A stretch of DNA of 64,000 nt from DATFYM01 sp035315065 (GCA_035315065.1 DATFYM010000026.1:17683-81682); one strand, 5' to 3'; counted from the first letter of the stretch, positions 32,603 through 42,460 are shown. Made by a program: numbers and translations. The notes: generated by a model from the sequence alone, not told the origin.

Positions 32603-34555
32603 ATGAGATCCGGCACGATAACCCAACCGCAAACCGAAGTTGGCGGCGGACCGGGCCTTGAGCCTCGTCCCAACGCCGGCGGTCCGGCCAGGGCCGGCGA
32701 TGGAGGAACAAGGTCAAAGTCGCACCTCCCCGACGCCAAGGAAACCTATATCGCCTATCTGGCGACAGCCGGCATTCTCGTGCACTTGGTGCTGCGCTAC
32801 GCCTTCCGCGCCCCGACGTTCGCTTCGATGATCCCTCTCTACGCCACCCTCGCCTTGGGGGGCTTGCCGCTGGTATTCGAACTGGCGCGCAAGATGACCA
32901 AACTCGAGTTCGGCTCCGACCTGCTCGCCGGCGCCTCGATCCTGACCTCAGTGGCGCTGGGAGAGTATCTCGTCGGTTCGATCGTCGTTCTGATGCTCTC
33001 GGGCGGGACCGCGCTCGAGCAGTACGCCAGCCGCCGCGCCTCCTCCGTTCTTGACGCGCTTGCCCGGCGCCTGCCGTCGGCGGCCCACCGCAAGACCGCC
33101 GCCGGGGTTTCCGCCGTCGCGCTGGATGACGTCGCCATCGGCGACACACTGGTCGTCTATCCCCACGAAGTCTGCCCGGTGGACGGCTCCGTGGTCGACG
33201 GACGCGGCGTCATGGACGAGGCTTATCTCACCGGAGAGCCCTTTCGCATATCCAAAGCGCCCGGCGCACAGGTGCTCTCGGGAGCCATCAACGGCGACAC
33301 GGCGCTGACGATCGTGGCGGAGAAGCTGGCGGTCGACTCCCGCTACGCCCGGATCATGCGCGTGGTGCAGCAGTCGGAACAAAACCGGCCTCAACTGCGC
33401 CGCCTCGGGGACCGACTCGGGGCCTGGTATACCCCGGTAGCCGTGGGGCTGGCCGCGCTGAGCTGGTTCTTCAGCGGCGACCCCCGCCGTTTTCTGGCGG
33501 TCATGGTGGTGGCCACTCCGTGCCCCCTGCTGATCGCCATTCCCGTAGCAGTGATTGGCGCCATCTCGCTGTCCGCCCGGCGCGCCATCATCATTAAGAA
33601 CCCGGCGGTCCTGGAGCAGGTCGATACCTGCCAGACGCTGATCTTCGACAAGACCGGAACTCTCACCTACGGCAGACCGTCGCTGACCGAAGTCCTCTGC
33701 GCGCCCGCCTTCGCCAGAGAGGAAGTCTTGAAGATGGCAGCGAGCCTCGAACTCTATTCCAAGCATCCGCTCGCGGGCGCCATCGTTTCCGCCGCCAATG
33801 AGGCCGGGGTACCGCTCGAAGCCGTCACCCAGATACGCGAGAAGCCCGGCGAGGGTCTGCGCGGAATCGTGGACGGTCACAGTGTCCTGATTACCGGTCG
33901 CAAGCACGTTGAGGAACGAAGGCTCGATCTTCCCGTTGTGGCCGCCGGCCTCGAGTGCCTCGTGTTCATCAATGACGCCTTCGCGGCCGCCCTCCGTTTT
34001 CGTGACGCCCCGCGCGATGAGAGCCCTTCGTTTGTGCGCCACCTGAGCCCGCACCATCGAGTCAGCAAGGTGATCCTGCTCTCCGGCGACCGCGAGGCCG
34101 AAGTGCGCTATTTGGCAGAGAGCGTAGGCATCCAGGAAGTGTATTTTGAGAAGAGCCCGGAAGAGAAGGTGGCTATCGTCAAAGAGGAATCACGGCAGAG
34201 CCGTACGCTGTTTGTGGGCGATGGCATCAACGACGCGCCCGGGTTGCTGGCTGCCACCGTCGGCGTGGCCTTTGGTCACAGCAGCGACATAACGGCAGAA
34301 GCCGCTGGCGCAGTCATCCTGGAAGCCTCGCTGCGCAAAATCGACGAACTCATCCACATCGGCCGCCGGATGCGCCGTATTGCCCTCCAAAGCGCCATTG
34401 GCGGCATGGGATTGAGTATCCTCGGCATGATCGCCGCCGCGCTTGGTCACCTGCCGCCGATCTCCGGCGCCGTCATGCAGGAACTGATTGACCTTGCCGC
34501 CGTGCTCAACGCCCTGCGTGTCGCGATACAGCCGGGCGACTTGACGGACTTCTGA
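32603..34555 (+). CDS. P1B-type heavy-metal ATPase with TPC motif, no N-terminal metal-binding domain
   Basis: 650 residues. P-type hallmarks: phosphorylation site DKTGT, GDGINDAP, the TGEPF actuator motif and the HP locus SKHPLAGAI specific to P1B pumps. The transmembrane metal site reads TPCPL rather than CPC, so metal specificity is not obvious. No HMA domain or Cys/His-rich leader is present. I chose ATG 32603 because the upstream frame (KACPCLDINLPFG) is a copy of intergenic repeat DNA, although a short Cys-containing leader cannot be excluded. Stands alone on the plus strand. Confidence 0.82.
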   Translation: MRSGTITQPQTEVGGGPGLEPRPNAGGPARAGDGGTRSKSHLPDAKETYIAYLATAGILVHLVLRYAFRAPTFASMIPLYATLALGGLPLVFELARKMTKLEFGSDLLAGASILTSVALGEYLVGSIVVLMLSGGTALEQYASRRASSVLDALARRLPSAAHRKTAAGVSAVALDDVAIGDTLVVYPHEVCPVDGSVVDGRGVMDEAYLTGEPFRISKAPGAQVLSGAINGDTALTIVAEKLAVDSRYARIMRVVQQSEQNRPQLRRLGDRLGAWYTPVAVGLAALSWFFSGDPRRFLAVMVVATPCPLLIAIPVAVIGAISLSARRAIIIKNPAVLEQVDTCQTLIFDKTGTLTYGRPSLTEVLCAPAFAREEVLKMAASLELYSKHPLAGAIVSAANEAGVPLEAVTQIREKPGEGLRGIVDGHSVLITGRKHVEERRLDLPVVAAGLECLVFINDAFAAALRFRDAPRDESPSFVRHLSPHHRVSKVILLSGDREAEVRYLAESVGIQEVYFEKSPEEKVAIVKEESRQSRTLFVGDGINDAPGLLAATVGVAFGHSSDITAEAAGAVILEASLRKIDELIHIGRRMRRIALQSAIGGMGLSILGMIAAALGHLPPISGAVMQELIDLAAVLNALRVAIQPGDLTDF

Positions 34556-34597
34556 GGCCTTAGTCCCTGGTCGGTTGGTCTCTAGCCTAACTAAAAT

Positions 34598-35461
34598 CTA
34601 ACTCTTGTGGAGAAGTTTTTTGGCCTGGCGCAGCATCGCCGTTTGTTCTTTGCTCAGCTTGGGGTAACTCAGCTTCAGGGACTCCAGCGTGGAAATGATG
34701 AAGTGGGCCACAGCCCCATGCGTGAACCATTTGTGGTCGGCCGGAATCACGTACCACGGCGCCCACTCGGTACTCGTATGATTCAACATCTCCTCATAAG
34801 CCGTCCGGTACTGATCCCAGAAGCCCCGCTCCTGGAGGTCGGCGGCGGAGTATTTCCAGTTCTTTTCGGGCCTGTCGATTCGATCCAGCAAACGCCGCTT
34901 CTGCTCCTGCTTCGAGAGGTTGAGAAAGAACTTCAGCACCACGAATCCGTTTCGCACCAGGTGGCGTTCCATGGCGTTGATGTCTTCGTAGCGATGCTTC
35001 CAGATCTCCTCGCTGGCCAGCGGGGCAGGCAGGCGCTCGGCCTCCAGAACCTCGGGATGAACGCGCACCACCAACACTTCCTCGTAGTAGGAACGGTTAA
35101 AGATGCCGATGCGACCGCGCGCCGGGAAGTCCTTATAATAGCGCCAGAGGTAGGAGTGGCTGCGCTCGTCGACCGAGGGCTGCTTGAAGCTGACCACCTG
35201 AACCCCTGCGGGGTTGACGCCCGACATCACATGTTTGATGACCCCGTCCTTCCCTGCCGTGTCCATGCCCTGCAAGAGGATGAGCAGACCGTAGTTGTCC
35301 TGGGCGTAGAGAAGGTCCTGCAACTCCTCGAGCCGAAGCAGATCCTTGCTCAGCTTGGCCTCTGCTTTCGATTTGTCTTTGAAGTGGCTGGTGGATCCCG
35401 GATCGAAGTCCGCCAGCGTAATCGCTTTGCCGGGTGGAACGAAGAAGTTTTCTTTGGTCAT
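34598..35461 (-). CDS. Polyphosphate kinase 2 (PPK2) family protein
   Basis: 287 residues. Walker A-like GMDTAGKDGVIKHVMSGVNP, then SVDERSHSYLWRYYKDFPARGRIGIFNRSYYEEVLVVRVHPE (Walker B and lid), KFFLNLSKQEQKRRL and PADHKWF. This matches single-domain PPK2, which transfers phosphate between polyphosphate and nucleotides. Start 35461 is set by the overlap with the end of the preceding gene (ATGA), which indicates tight coupling to the Hsp70-like protein. Class (ADP- or AMP-preferring) cannot be told by eye. Confidence 0.88.
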   Translation of the reverse strand: MTKENFFVPPGKAITLADFDPGSTSHFKDKSKAEAKLSKDLLRLEELQDLLYAQDNYGLLILLQGMDTAGKDGVIKHVMSGVNPAGVQVVSFKQPSVDERSHSYLWRYYKDFPARGRIGIFNRSYYEEVLVVRVHPEVLEAERLPAPLASEEIWKHRYEDINAMERHLVRNGFVVLKFFLNLSKQEQKRRLLDRIDRPEKNWKYSAADLQERGFWDQYRTAYEEMLNHTSTEWAPWYVIPADHKWFTHGAVAHFIISTLESLKLSYPKLSKEQTAMLRQAKKLLHKS

Positions 35462-37077
35462 TTGTTGCCAGCTTTCTTCTTGCGCCCGGGCACGATGGGC
35501 GCCTCCCCGGCGGACCATCGGCCTAGCCTATACTGGCGGTTGTACCCGGCCGACAGGTTGGCGATGGTGACCGACACGACGCCGGTAGCGTCGCAGGCGT
35601 AGAGCTCCTTCACTTGCTGCTGCCGACTGGGGGGAACATGCGTCACCGGCACACGGCCCAGGTCGAGCCCGTTGTGCAGGCCGGGATCGAAGGGAAAACG
35701 GATGTCGTCCCAGAAGGTAATGTCGCCGTCGGGGAGGCCGTTCGGGCCGACGTGGCTGCACTCGAGATAGCGGAAGTGCCCGACGTTGTGGACGGCGGAA
35801 TAGGAGCGCGAACTGGTGAGCGGCGGGTCCGACGGCCCAGGCAGCACCATGCCCTTGGCAAACAAGGGATCGAAGGTCACCGATCGGCCGCCGTCCGCTT
35901 CTCGCCACACCCCGAAATAGCGCATGAACCTTTCGCGCAGCACGTAGCCCGCCTGTTCGTCAGCCTGGATAGCGAGTCCGATGGCGGTAGCCGAACGGGT
36001 ATAGGCGGAACGGCGTACGCGCCTGCCGAAGACCTCGCGCAGCATCCGCGCCACCAGTGGCAACTCGCTGCCGCCACCGGTAACGTAAAGCGCATCGAGC
36101 CGATCGGCAGGCTCGGAGTCGGCCGATGGACCCGGGGTCACGGGCGCGGCTAGGAGATCGTTGGTGGCGTGGAGGGTCTCTTCCACCAGCGGCCGGCAGC
36201 GCTCGTAGAAGGCGCTGACCGGAATCGACACCTCCTGCCAGTCGGTCTTCACCCGTCCGAGGTCCAGCGTGACGTTACGGGTGTTGGGGTGCAGGCCCTC
36301 CTTCTTCTCGCGACTCTCCTCGTGCAGGCGAAACATCTCGGCCTGCGTGAGACTGTCCCTTGCTTCCGCACTGACGCCGGCCACGTCGAGCGCCAACTCT
36401 GCCAGGGCGGCGTCAAAGTCGTCGCCGCCCAACGTCGAAATGCCCTCGGAGGCAATCACGTTGTGCTCGCGATCATCGAGCTCGACCAGCGAAGCGTCGA
36501 AGGTGCCGCCGCCCAAGTCGTAAACCAGGATTCGGACCTTCTCCCTGGTTTCTCGCGCCTGCCGCGCGCTGCGGTCGCGATGACCAAACTCGATCGACGC
36601 CGCCGAGGGCTCGTTCAACAGACCGAGGACGCGAAAGCCGGCCTCGCGGAACGCCTCCACGGTGAGGAAGCGCTGATTGCTGTTGGCGTTCGCCGGCACT
36701 CCCAGCATCACTTCGAGGGTTTCTCGCTTGCCGGGTGCGAGGCTGGAGCGCGCGATCAGTTCGGCATGCAAGGCCGAGATCATCTCGCCGAGCAACTGGC
36801 GCATGGGAAGCACCTGCTCGCCGATCTGCACCAGCGTTTGTGGGCCCGCGCCTTCCAGGGCGCGTTTCAGCGAGCGGACGATGGTCCACCCGGGCTCTTC
36901 CTGGGCCGCCCACGCATCCCAGCCGTAAACGCGGCGATCGCCCTTGGCTGCCACCAAAGGCGGGAACCAGTCACGCGGTGATTCGTCGGGCACGTCGAAC
37001 GACACGACCGGGTAGTTGCCACGGTCGACCGTGGCCACCACGATGCGCGTTGTTCCGAAATCGATCCCGAGTCTCAT
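35458..37077 (-). CDS. Hsp70/DnaK-like ATPase with atypical C-terminus
   Basis: 539 residues. ATPase half shows LGIDFGTTRIVVATVDRG (phosphate 1), ILVYDLGGGTFDASLVEL (phosphate 2) and DALYVTGGGSELPLV (adenosine). After residue ~400 it lacks a canonical DnaK substrate-binding domain and lid; the C-terminus (DGDITFWDDIRFPFDP, then VKELYACDATGVVSVTIANLSAGYNRQYRLGRW) is a beta-rich domain seen in diverged Hsp70s. The ATG at 37077 precedes the strand 1 motif. Its stop overlaps the PPK2 start. Likely works with PPK2, perhaps in polyphosphate-linked stress protection, which is an inference from coupling. Confidence 0.85.
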   Translation of the reverse strand: MRLGIDFGTTRIVVATVDRGNYPVVSFDVPDESPRDWFPPLVAAKGDRRVYGWDAWAAQEEPGWTIVRSLKRALEGAGPQTLVQIGEQVLPMRQLLGEMISALHAELIARSSLAPGKRETLEVMLGVPANANSNQRFLTVEAFREAGFRVLGLLNEPSAASIEFGHRDRSARQARETREKVRILVYDLGGGTFDASLVELDDREHNVIASEGISTLGGDDFDAALAELALDVAGVSAEARDSLTQAEMFRLHEESREKKEGLHPNTRNVTLDLGRVKTDWQEVSIPVSAFYERCRPLVEETLHATNDLLAAPVTPGPSADSEPADRLDALYVTGGGSELPLVARMLREVFGRRVRRSAYTRSATAIGLAIQADEQAGYVLRERFMRYFGVWREADGGRSVTFDPLFAKGMVLPGPSDPPLTSSRSYSAVHNVGHFRYLECSHVGPNGLPDGDITFWDDIRFPFDPGLHNGLDLGRVPVTHVPPSRQQQVKELYACDATGVVSVTIANLSAGYNRQYRLGRWSAGEAPIVPGRKKKAGNK

Positions 37078-37165
37078 GCCCCGCTCGAACCACAAATATG
37101 GTGAAGAGCAATTATAGCAGGGAGTGGGGGGCAGTGAGAGAAGTTGCCAAATGCCGGGTTTTGTA

Positions 37166-37232
37166 ACGGTAGACAGTAGACGGCAGACGGCATATGGGCT
37201 TCCCCTTATTCCGTCTACCGCCTACCGTCTAC
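37166..37232. repeat. Inverted repeat, GTAGACGG-unit family
   Basis: Left arm ACGGTAGACAGTAGACGGCA (37166-37185 and on to 37192), right arm CCGTCTACCGCCTACCGTCT (37211-37230). The centre GGCATATGGGC and TTCCCC is shared with the related element at 61436-61507. Confidence 0.8.
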
Positions 37233-37243
37233 AAAGGCGTCAA

Positions 37244-39679
37244 TCACTCGTACCGCAGTGCTACCATGGGATCCACTCTGGTGGCGCGTCGCGCCGGAAT
37301 GTAGCTTGCCACCAAACTGACGGCGACCGCGAAAAGAACTCCGCTGGCGAGAGCGACGGGGTCGGTGGGCTTCACTCCCCAGAGGATGCCGGACATGAGC
37401 CGGGTCACGGCCAGCGCCATCCCCACGCCAACAAAAACCCCACCCAGGACCAGGCCCAGGCTCTGTCTCAGCACCAACCTCGCCACGTCTGCTCGGCGGG
37501 CACCCAGCGCCATGCGGATGCCGATCTCGTGGATGCGCCGGCTGACAGCGTAGGAGATCACTCCGTAAAGGCCCACGGCAGCGAGGAAGATGCCGAGCAG
37601 GGCGAGGCTCCCCATCAGTCCCGCGGCCATCCGGTCCACGTAGAGCGCGTATTGCATGTGCTGTTTCAAAGTCATCGAACCGACGATAGGAACCTTCTCA
37701 TTCACCGAACGGGCCTCCCGCATGATCGTGTCTATCACGCCGCGAGAGTCGCCTTCCGTCTCGACGAAAAGCGACGCCTCTCCGGAGAACATCTGGGCAA
37801 AGGGGAAGAACAGGTAGGGTTGCGAAGACTCGTGGATGGTAAGGTACTTCCCATCTTCCACCACGCCCACAACTTGGTATTGCTCTTTCCCGATTCGCAG
37901 CCACTGGCCGACGGGATCGCGCCGGGGCCAGAAGCGGCGGGCCATCGTCTGATTGATCAGCACCACCTTGGGGCTCGACGGACCGTCCTGTAGTTCGAAT
38001 CCGCGTCCCCTGACGAGGTGAGTCCCCATGGTCGGCAGGTAATCCAGACTGACGATGTTATATCGGATACTGACACCGTGTTCGCCCTCACGCAGTGGTA
38101 CACCAGGGAATGTGACTTCCTGAGTTTCTCCTCCTTCGTCATCGACGAGCAACGGCCTTCTGGCGTAACTGGCTCGTTTCACACCCGGAAGCGTGCGCAG
38201 CCGCTCCATCAGCGATTCGTAAAGCGCCGTCGCCTGATTATCGTTATAACCGTAGAGGAAGGGTGGCGCCATGTTAAGCATAACCACATTCTTGTTCGGA
38301 TCGAATCCGGGGTTAATGGCCAGCGTACGCGCCAGACTTCGCAAGAGTAGAGCTGCTCCCGCCAGCAGGGTCACGGAGAGGGCAACCTCACCCACTACCA
38401 GTAATTTGCGGAGCGGAAGGCCACCCAGGCCCTTCCCGACATTTGACGCCTCACCCTTCAGGACGGGAACCAGGTCGCCTTTGGAGGCATGAAGAGCGGG
38501 AACCAATCCAAAGATAAGGGAGGTCGCCAGCGTGGCGACGATAGTGAAAGCCAGGACCCGCCCGTCCAGGCGAACATCCGGGCCCAGAGACTCCGGAGAC
38601 GGAGGCATCAAAGCCGGAACAAGATCGATCAGCCACCAAGCGAGCCCCAACCCCAACAGTCCCCCCACCGGAGCCAGCAAGGCGCTTTCGGCGAGCAACT
38701 GCCGGGCCAGCCGCCAGGGTCCGGCGCCCAACGCCAGGCGCATCGCGATCTCCCTGCGGCGTCGTTCATTTTGCGCCAGCAGTAGGCCGGCGACGTTGGC
38801 GCAGGCAATCAACAGGACCAGACCAACAGCCGACATGAGAAGCAAAGGGGGACGCAGCGCCCGCAGTTCGTCGGCCGGCGTGGCGATCCCGAATCTTTTG
38901 TCCTTGTTGGTGACAGGGTAGGCCTGCGCGAGCCGACTCGAGAGCGTTTGCAACTGTGCCCGGACCTGCTCGGGATTGACGCCGGGGCGCACGCGCGCCA
39001 CCAACTGAAACCAACGGCCGCCGCGTCCTCGAAACTCACCAAATTCGGGCTCCTCCACCAGGGTGCACCAGCCCCTTGGCGTCGCCCAGACATCCGTGGT
39101 CCCGAGCTTATCCAAACCGTGAAAATCGGCGGGCGCAATCCCCAGCAGCATGATGCTCTTCCCGTCGATTTGAATCGGCTTCCCCACCAAGGTGGGGTCA
39201 CCGCCAAAAAGCCTTTGCCATAGGGCGTGGCTGATCACCACTCCGGATTCTTCGCTGCCCAGATCGGTGGGAGGGAGGAAGGCGCGGCCCAGCGCCGGCG
39301 TCACGCCCAAAACGGAGAAGAAATTGTCCGAAACCACGTCGATTGAAACCATCTCTCCCTGCCCCTTTGCACTCACGAAGGCGCCGCGCCCGCCGTGGGC
39401 CAAGACACCCATGAAGACCGTGCTCTGGTCGCGAACGTCGAGGTAATCCGGGTAGGATGTATCGCCCTCGGGCTCCTTCTCGCTACCGGTAAACACAACT
39501 ACAAGCCGGTCGGGATCCTCCACAGGCAAGGGACGCAGAAACGCGCCATCAACAACGCTGAAAACCGCCGAGTTGGCGCCAATACCGAGCGCCAGCGAAA
39601 GCACCGCCACCGCAGTGAAGCCAGGGTTCTTCATGAGTATACGGAAGCCGTACTTCAGGTCCTGCAGCAAAGTGCTCAT
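37244..39679 (-). CDS. ADOP-family MacB/FtsX permease, copy 1
   Basis: 811 residues of the two-module orphan permease type. MSTLLQDLKYGFRILMKNPGFTAVA opens a first helix with ALGIGANSAVFSVVDG, followed by a MacB_PCD periplasmic domain; a first FtsX block near 275-420 (LVLLIACANVAGLLLAQNERRRREIAMRLALGAG), a second periplasmic domain, and a second FtsX block (YAVSRRIHEIGIRMALGARRADV) ending DPMVALRYE. Typical of Acidobacteria and lacking an ATPase partner nearby, so its energy source and substrate are unclear. AGGAG precedes the ATG. Fourth in a tandem series read rightward to leftward. Confidence 0.88.
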   Translation of the reverse strand: MSTLLQDLKYGFRILMKNPGFTAVAVLSLALGIGANSAVFSVVDGAFLRPLPVEDPDRLVVVFTGSEKEPEGDTSYPDYLDVRDQSTVFMGVLAHGGRGAFVSAKGQGEMVSIDVVSDNFFSVLGVTPALGRAFLPPTDLGSEESGVVISHALWQRLFGGDPTLVGKPIQIDGKSIMLLGIAPADFHGLDKLGTTDVWATPRGWCTLVEEPEFGEFRGRGGRWFQLVARVRPGVNPEQVRAQLQTLSSRLAQAYPVTNKDKRFGIATPADELRALRPPLLLMSAVGLVLLIACANVAGLLLAQNERRRREIAMRLALGAGPWRLARQLLAESALLAPVGGLLGLGLAWWLIDLVPALMPPSPESLGPDVRLDGRVLAFTIVATLATSLIFGLVPALHASKGDLVPVLKGEASNVGKGLGGLPLRKLLVVGEVALSVTLLAGAALLLRSLARTLAINPGFDPNKNVVMLNMAPPFLYGYNDNQATALYESLMERLRTLPGVKRASYARRPLLVDDEGGETQEVTFPGVPLREGEHGVSIRYNIVSLDYLPTMGTHLVRGRGFELQDGPSSPKVVLINQTMARRFWPRRDPVGQWLRIGKEQYQVVGVVEDGKYLTIHESSQPYLFFPFAQMFSGEASLFVETEGDSRGVIDTIMREARSVNEKVPIVGSMTLKQHMQYALYVDRMAAGLMGSLALLGIFLAAVGLYGVISYAVSRRIHEIGIRMALGARRADVARLVLRQSLGLVLGGVFVGVGMALAVTRLMSGILWGVKPTDPVALASGVLFAVAVSLVASYIPARRATRVDPMVALRYE

Positions 39680-39700
39680 TGCGAACTCCTCAATTTGACT

Positions 39701-39804
39701 TCAGCCGTCAGCTATCAGCAATCAGCTCTCAGCAAGACACCCGGGCTTTCTTGCTGAAAGCTGATGGCTGACGGCTGATAGCTGGCGCCTGGCGGCTGAG
39801 AGCT
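39701..39804. repeat. Inverted repeat, CAGCTATCAGC-unit family
   Basis: Left arm 39701-39737 (TCAGCCGTCAGCTATCAGCA and copies), right arm 39750-39804 (GCTGATGGCTGACGGCTGAT and copies). Located between two tandem permease genes; the arm ends next to the stop of copy 2. Same unit at 42.3, 51.7 and 58.3 kb. Confidence 0.85.
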
Positions 39805-42292
39805 ACTCATATCTCAGCGCCACCATCGGATCCACTTTCGTCGCTCGCCGCGCGGGAATGTAACTGGCCAGCGCGGCGATGCTGGAGAGGAACAGTGCCG
39901 CGCCGAGGTAGATCATCGGGTCGGTGGCGCTCCCGCCCAGCAGCGCGCTGTTGCTCCCCATCGCCGAGGCGGCGACGGATACACCGGAAACACTCCGCGC
40001 CATGGCCAGCGCGAGTCCGACACCCACCAGCAGGCCGGCCAGCGTTAGGGACATTCCCTGCAGCACCACGAGGCCAAGCACATTGGCAGGTCGCGCGCCC
40101 AGTGCCATGCGGACACCGATTTCGTGCGTGCGCTGCGTCACCGAGTACGCCATCACACTATAGAGGCCCACCGCCGCCAGCACCAGCGCCAGAATTCCGA
40201 GCACGCTGAGCAGGCTCGCAGCGATCTTCTGCGGATACAGGCTGGCGCTGATGAATTCGGAGAGCGGCATGGCGCCAAAAACGGCGACGTTGGGGTCGAT
40301 GCCACGGACTTCACGGCGCAGGGTGGCCACCGCGCCATTTAAGTCTCCGACGGTGCGAACGTAAAAGCCCAGGGCCATGTCGGCGCGATAGACCTGGCGG
40401 AAGGGCACATAGAAGTACGGAGTCGGGCCTTCGGTGAGGTAGTTGTATTTGCTATCCTTCACCTCACCGACTACGGTGAACCAGTCGCCCCAGCCATGCA
40501 CGCGCCGGCCGATGGGGTTTCCGTCGCTGAAGAAGCGGTGCACGAAGGTCTGATTGACGATCATCACCGGCGTCGACTTTACGTCGTCCTGTTCGGTGAA
40601 GTCGCGCCCTTCCAGCAGCGGAATCCCCATCAGCTTGAGGTACCCGGGCGAAACCACGTTGCGGAAGATCTTCATATTCTCGCTGAGGCCCGGCACATAG
40701 CCTTCAACACGAAGGGGCTCCCACCAACTGGGCTCGAAGCCGAGCGGCACGCCGTCCGAGTAGGCAACATCAGTGACGCCCGGCGCCGACTCCAGCCTTT
40801 CGCGCAGCCGCACGCAGAACTGCTTGCGCTGGTCGAGATTGTAACCGCTGGTGTAGAGATAGAACTGTGATACCAGCACGTGGTTGGGATCAAAACCCGG
40901 GCTGATCCTTCGCGTGGCCTGGAAGCCGCGAACAAAAAGGCCGGCGCCGATCAGCGCCACCAGCGCCAGTGAGACCTCCGAGACCACCAGCAGGCCACGC
41001 AGGCGATGCGATTGCACTCCCGACATGCCGCCGCGCCCGCCCTCCTTGAGGCTCTCGTTCAAATCGGCGCGGGTGGACTGTACCGCGGGCGCGATGCCGG
41101 AAAGCAGGGCGGTGCCCACGCAAAGCAAGAGGGTGAAAGCCAGCACGTGGCTGTTAAGACCACTATCGCCGCGGGCAAAAGGAAGTTGGCTGCTCGGAAC
41201 GAGGTACTGGAGGCCCCCCTTCATCCAGACGGCGAGGGCAACGCCCGCTACGGCGCCCGCCATCGCCAGCACCAGGCTCTCGGTGAGCACCTGTCGCGCC
41301 AACCGAGAGCGTCCGGCGCCCAACGCCAGCCGCACGCTGAATTCCTTCTGCCGGGCCGTAAAGCGTGCCAGGAGCAGGTTGGCCACATTCGCGCAAACGA
41401 TCAGCAGCACCACGACGCAGACGCCCATCAAGATCTCCAGCGGGGCGAGGAGCAAGCTTTGCGCGCCGAAGTGCGACTTCCATACGGGCAGCACCGTGGC
41501 GCTGATGCCGGTGTTGGTGTCCGCATCCGCCTTGGCCATATAGCGGGCGAGTTCCTGGATTTCAGCCCGCGCCTGGGCGAGCGTCACTCCCGGCTTCAAA
41601 CGCGCAGTGCAGATGAGGTTGCGCGTCTGGCGGTCGCTCAGCATCCACTCGCCCACCCCTTCCAGTTGGGGCTGCATCACGAAGGGGACCCAGAGGTCAA
41701 AGGCCAGGCCGGCCAGCGTCCCGTGAAAGTCCGGCGGCACCACGCCCACGACGGTCAGTTGGTAGCGGTTGACCCGGATCTTCTTGCCCACGATTGCGGG
41801 ATCGGCATTGAAGTGGGAACGCCACAGCCGGGCGCTGATCACCGCCACGGGAAACGCGCCTGGCTTGTCGCCGTACTCCTCCGGCAGGAAGGCGCGGCCG
41901 AGAATCGGCTTCACTCCCAGCACCGCAAAGTAGTTTCCCGACACCAACTCGCCCCACACGCGCTCGGCATGCTCTGCTTCACCCACCGCCAGCGCCGCCG
42001 GCCGCGCCCCGGTCACCCCGGCCAGCAGCTTCAGGTGGTCGCGGTAATCCTGGTAATCCAGATAGGAAGTGGTGAGAGCATCGCCGTTGGGGGCGACCGT
42101 TTCGAACGACGCCAGTTGGCCAGGGTTCTCCACGCCGGGCAGCGGGCGCAGCAGGACGCCATCGACCCAACTGAAAACCGTGGTGCTGGCGCCGATGCCG
42201 AGGGCCAGAGTGAGAACTGCCACCAGGGTGAAGCCTGGATTCTTCACCAGCATTCGAAAGCCGTGCTTGAGGTCCTGCAGTAAAGTGCTCAT
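39803..42292 (-). CDS. ADOP-family MacB/FtsX permease, copy 2
   Basis: 829 residues. Same layout as copy 1: MSTLLQDLKHGFRMLVKNPGF leader, FtsX block 1 (VVLLIVCANVANLLLARFTARQKEFSVRLALGAGRS), block 2 (SVTQRTHEIGVRMALGARPANV), terminal DPMIYLGAALFLSSIAALASYIP and DPMVALRYE. It carries a slightly longer C-terminal loop (SVAASAMGSNSALLGGSATDP) than its siblings. AAGGAG precedes the ATG. Preceded by and followed by CAGCTATCAGC-type hairpins. Confidence 0.88.
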   Translation of the reverse strand: MSTLLQDLKHGFRMLVKNPGFTLVAVLTLALGIGASTTVFSWVDGVLLRPLPGVENPGQLASFETVAPNGDALTTSYLDYQDYRDHLKLLAGVTGARPAALAVGEAEHAERVWGELVSGNYFAVLGVKPILGRAFLPEEYGDKPGAFPVAVISARLWRSHFNADPAIVGKKIRVNRYQLTVVGVVPPDFHGTLAGLAFDLWVPFVMQPQLEGVGEWMLSDRQTRNLICTARLKPGVTLAQARAEIQELARYMAKADADTNTGISATVLPVWKSHFGAQSLLLAPLEILMGVCVVVLLIVCANVANLLLARFTARQKEFSVRLALGAGRSRLARQVLTESLVLAMAGAVAGVALAVWMKGGLQYLVPSSQLPFARGDSGLNSHVLAFTLLLCVGTALLSGIAPAVQSTRADLNESLKEGGRGGMSGVQSHRLRGLLVVSEVSLALVALIGAGLFVRGFQATRRISPGFDPNHVLVSQFYLYTSGYNLDQRKQFCVRLRERLESAPGVTDVAYSDGVPLGFEPSWWEPLRVEGYVPGLSENMKIFRNVVSPGYLKLMGIPLLEGRDFTEQDDVKSTPVMIVNQTFVHRFFSDGNPIGRRVHGWGDWFTVVGEVKDSKYNYLTEGPTPYFYVPFRQVYRADMALGFYVRTVGDLNGAVATLRREVRGIDPNVAVFGAMPLSEFISASLYPQKIAASLLSVLGILALVLAAVGLYSVMAYSVTQRTHEIGVRMALGARPANVLGLVVLQGMSLTLAGLLVGVGLALAMARSVSGVSVAASAMGSNSALLGGSATDPMIYLGAALFLSSIAALASYIPARRATKVDPMVALRYE

Positions 42293-42309
42293 TTGCGAGC
42301 TCCTTAATT

Positions 42310-42460
42310 AGCTATCAGCCGTCAGCTATCAGCCATCAGCCAGCAGTCGTCGGGTAGCTTGCAGCCTTTGCCAGAATGAGGTCAGCCGCACTCAGCTATC
42401 AGCTATCAGCAAGGCAACCGGGCTTTCTTGCTGAGCGCTGAGAGCTGACGGCTGAGAGCT
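42310..42460. repeat. Repeat pair, CAGCTATCAGC-unit family
   Basis: 42310-42345 is a GCTATCAGCCGTCAGCTATC tract; 42391-42411 has CTCAGCTATCAGCTATCAGC; 42424-42460 holds the reverse-complement arm CTTGCTGAGCGCTGAGAGCT. The last arm touches the end of permease copy 3. Confidence 0.8.
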
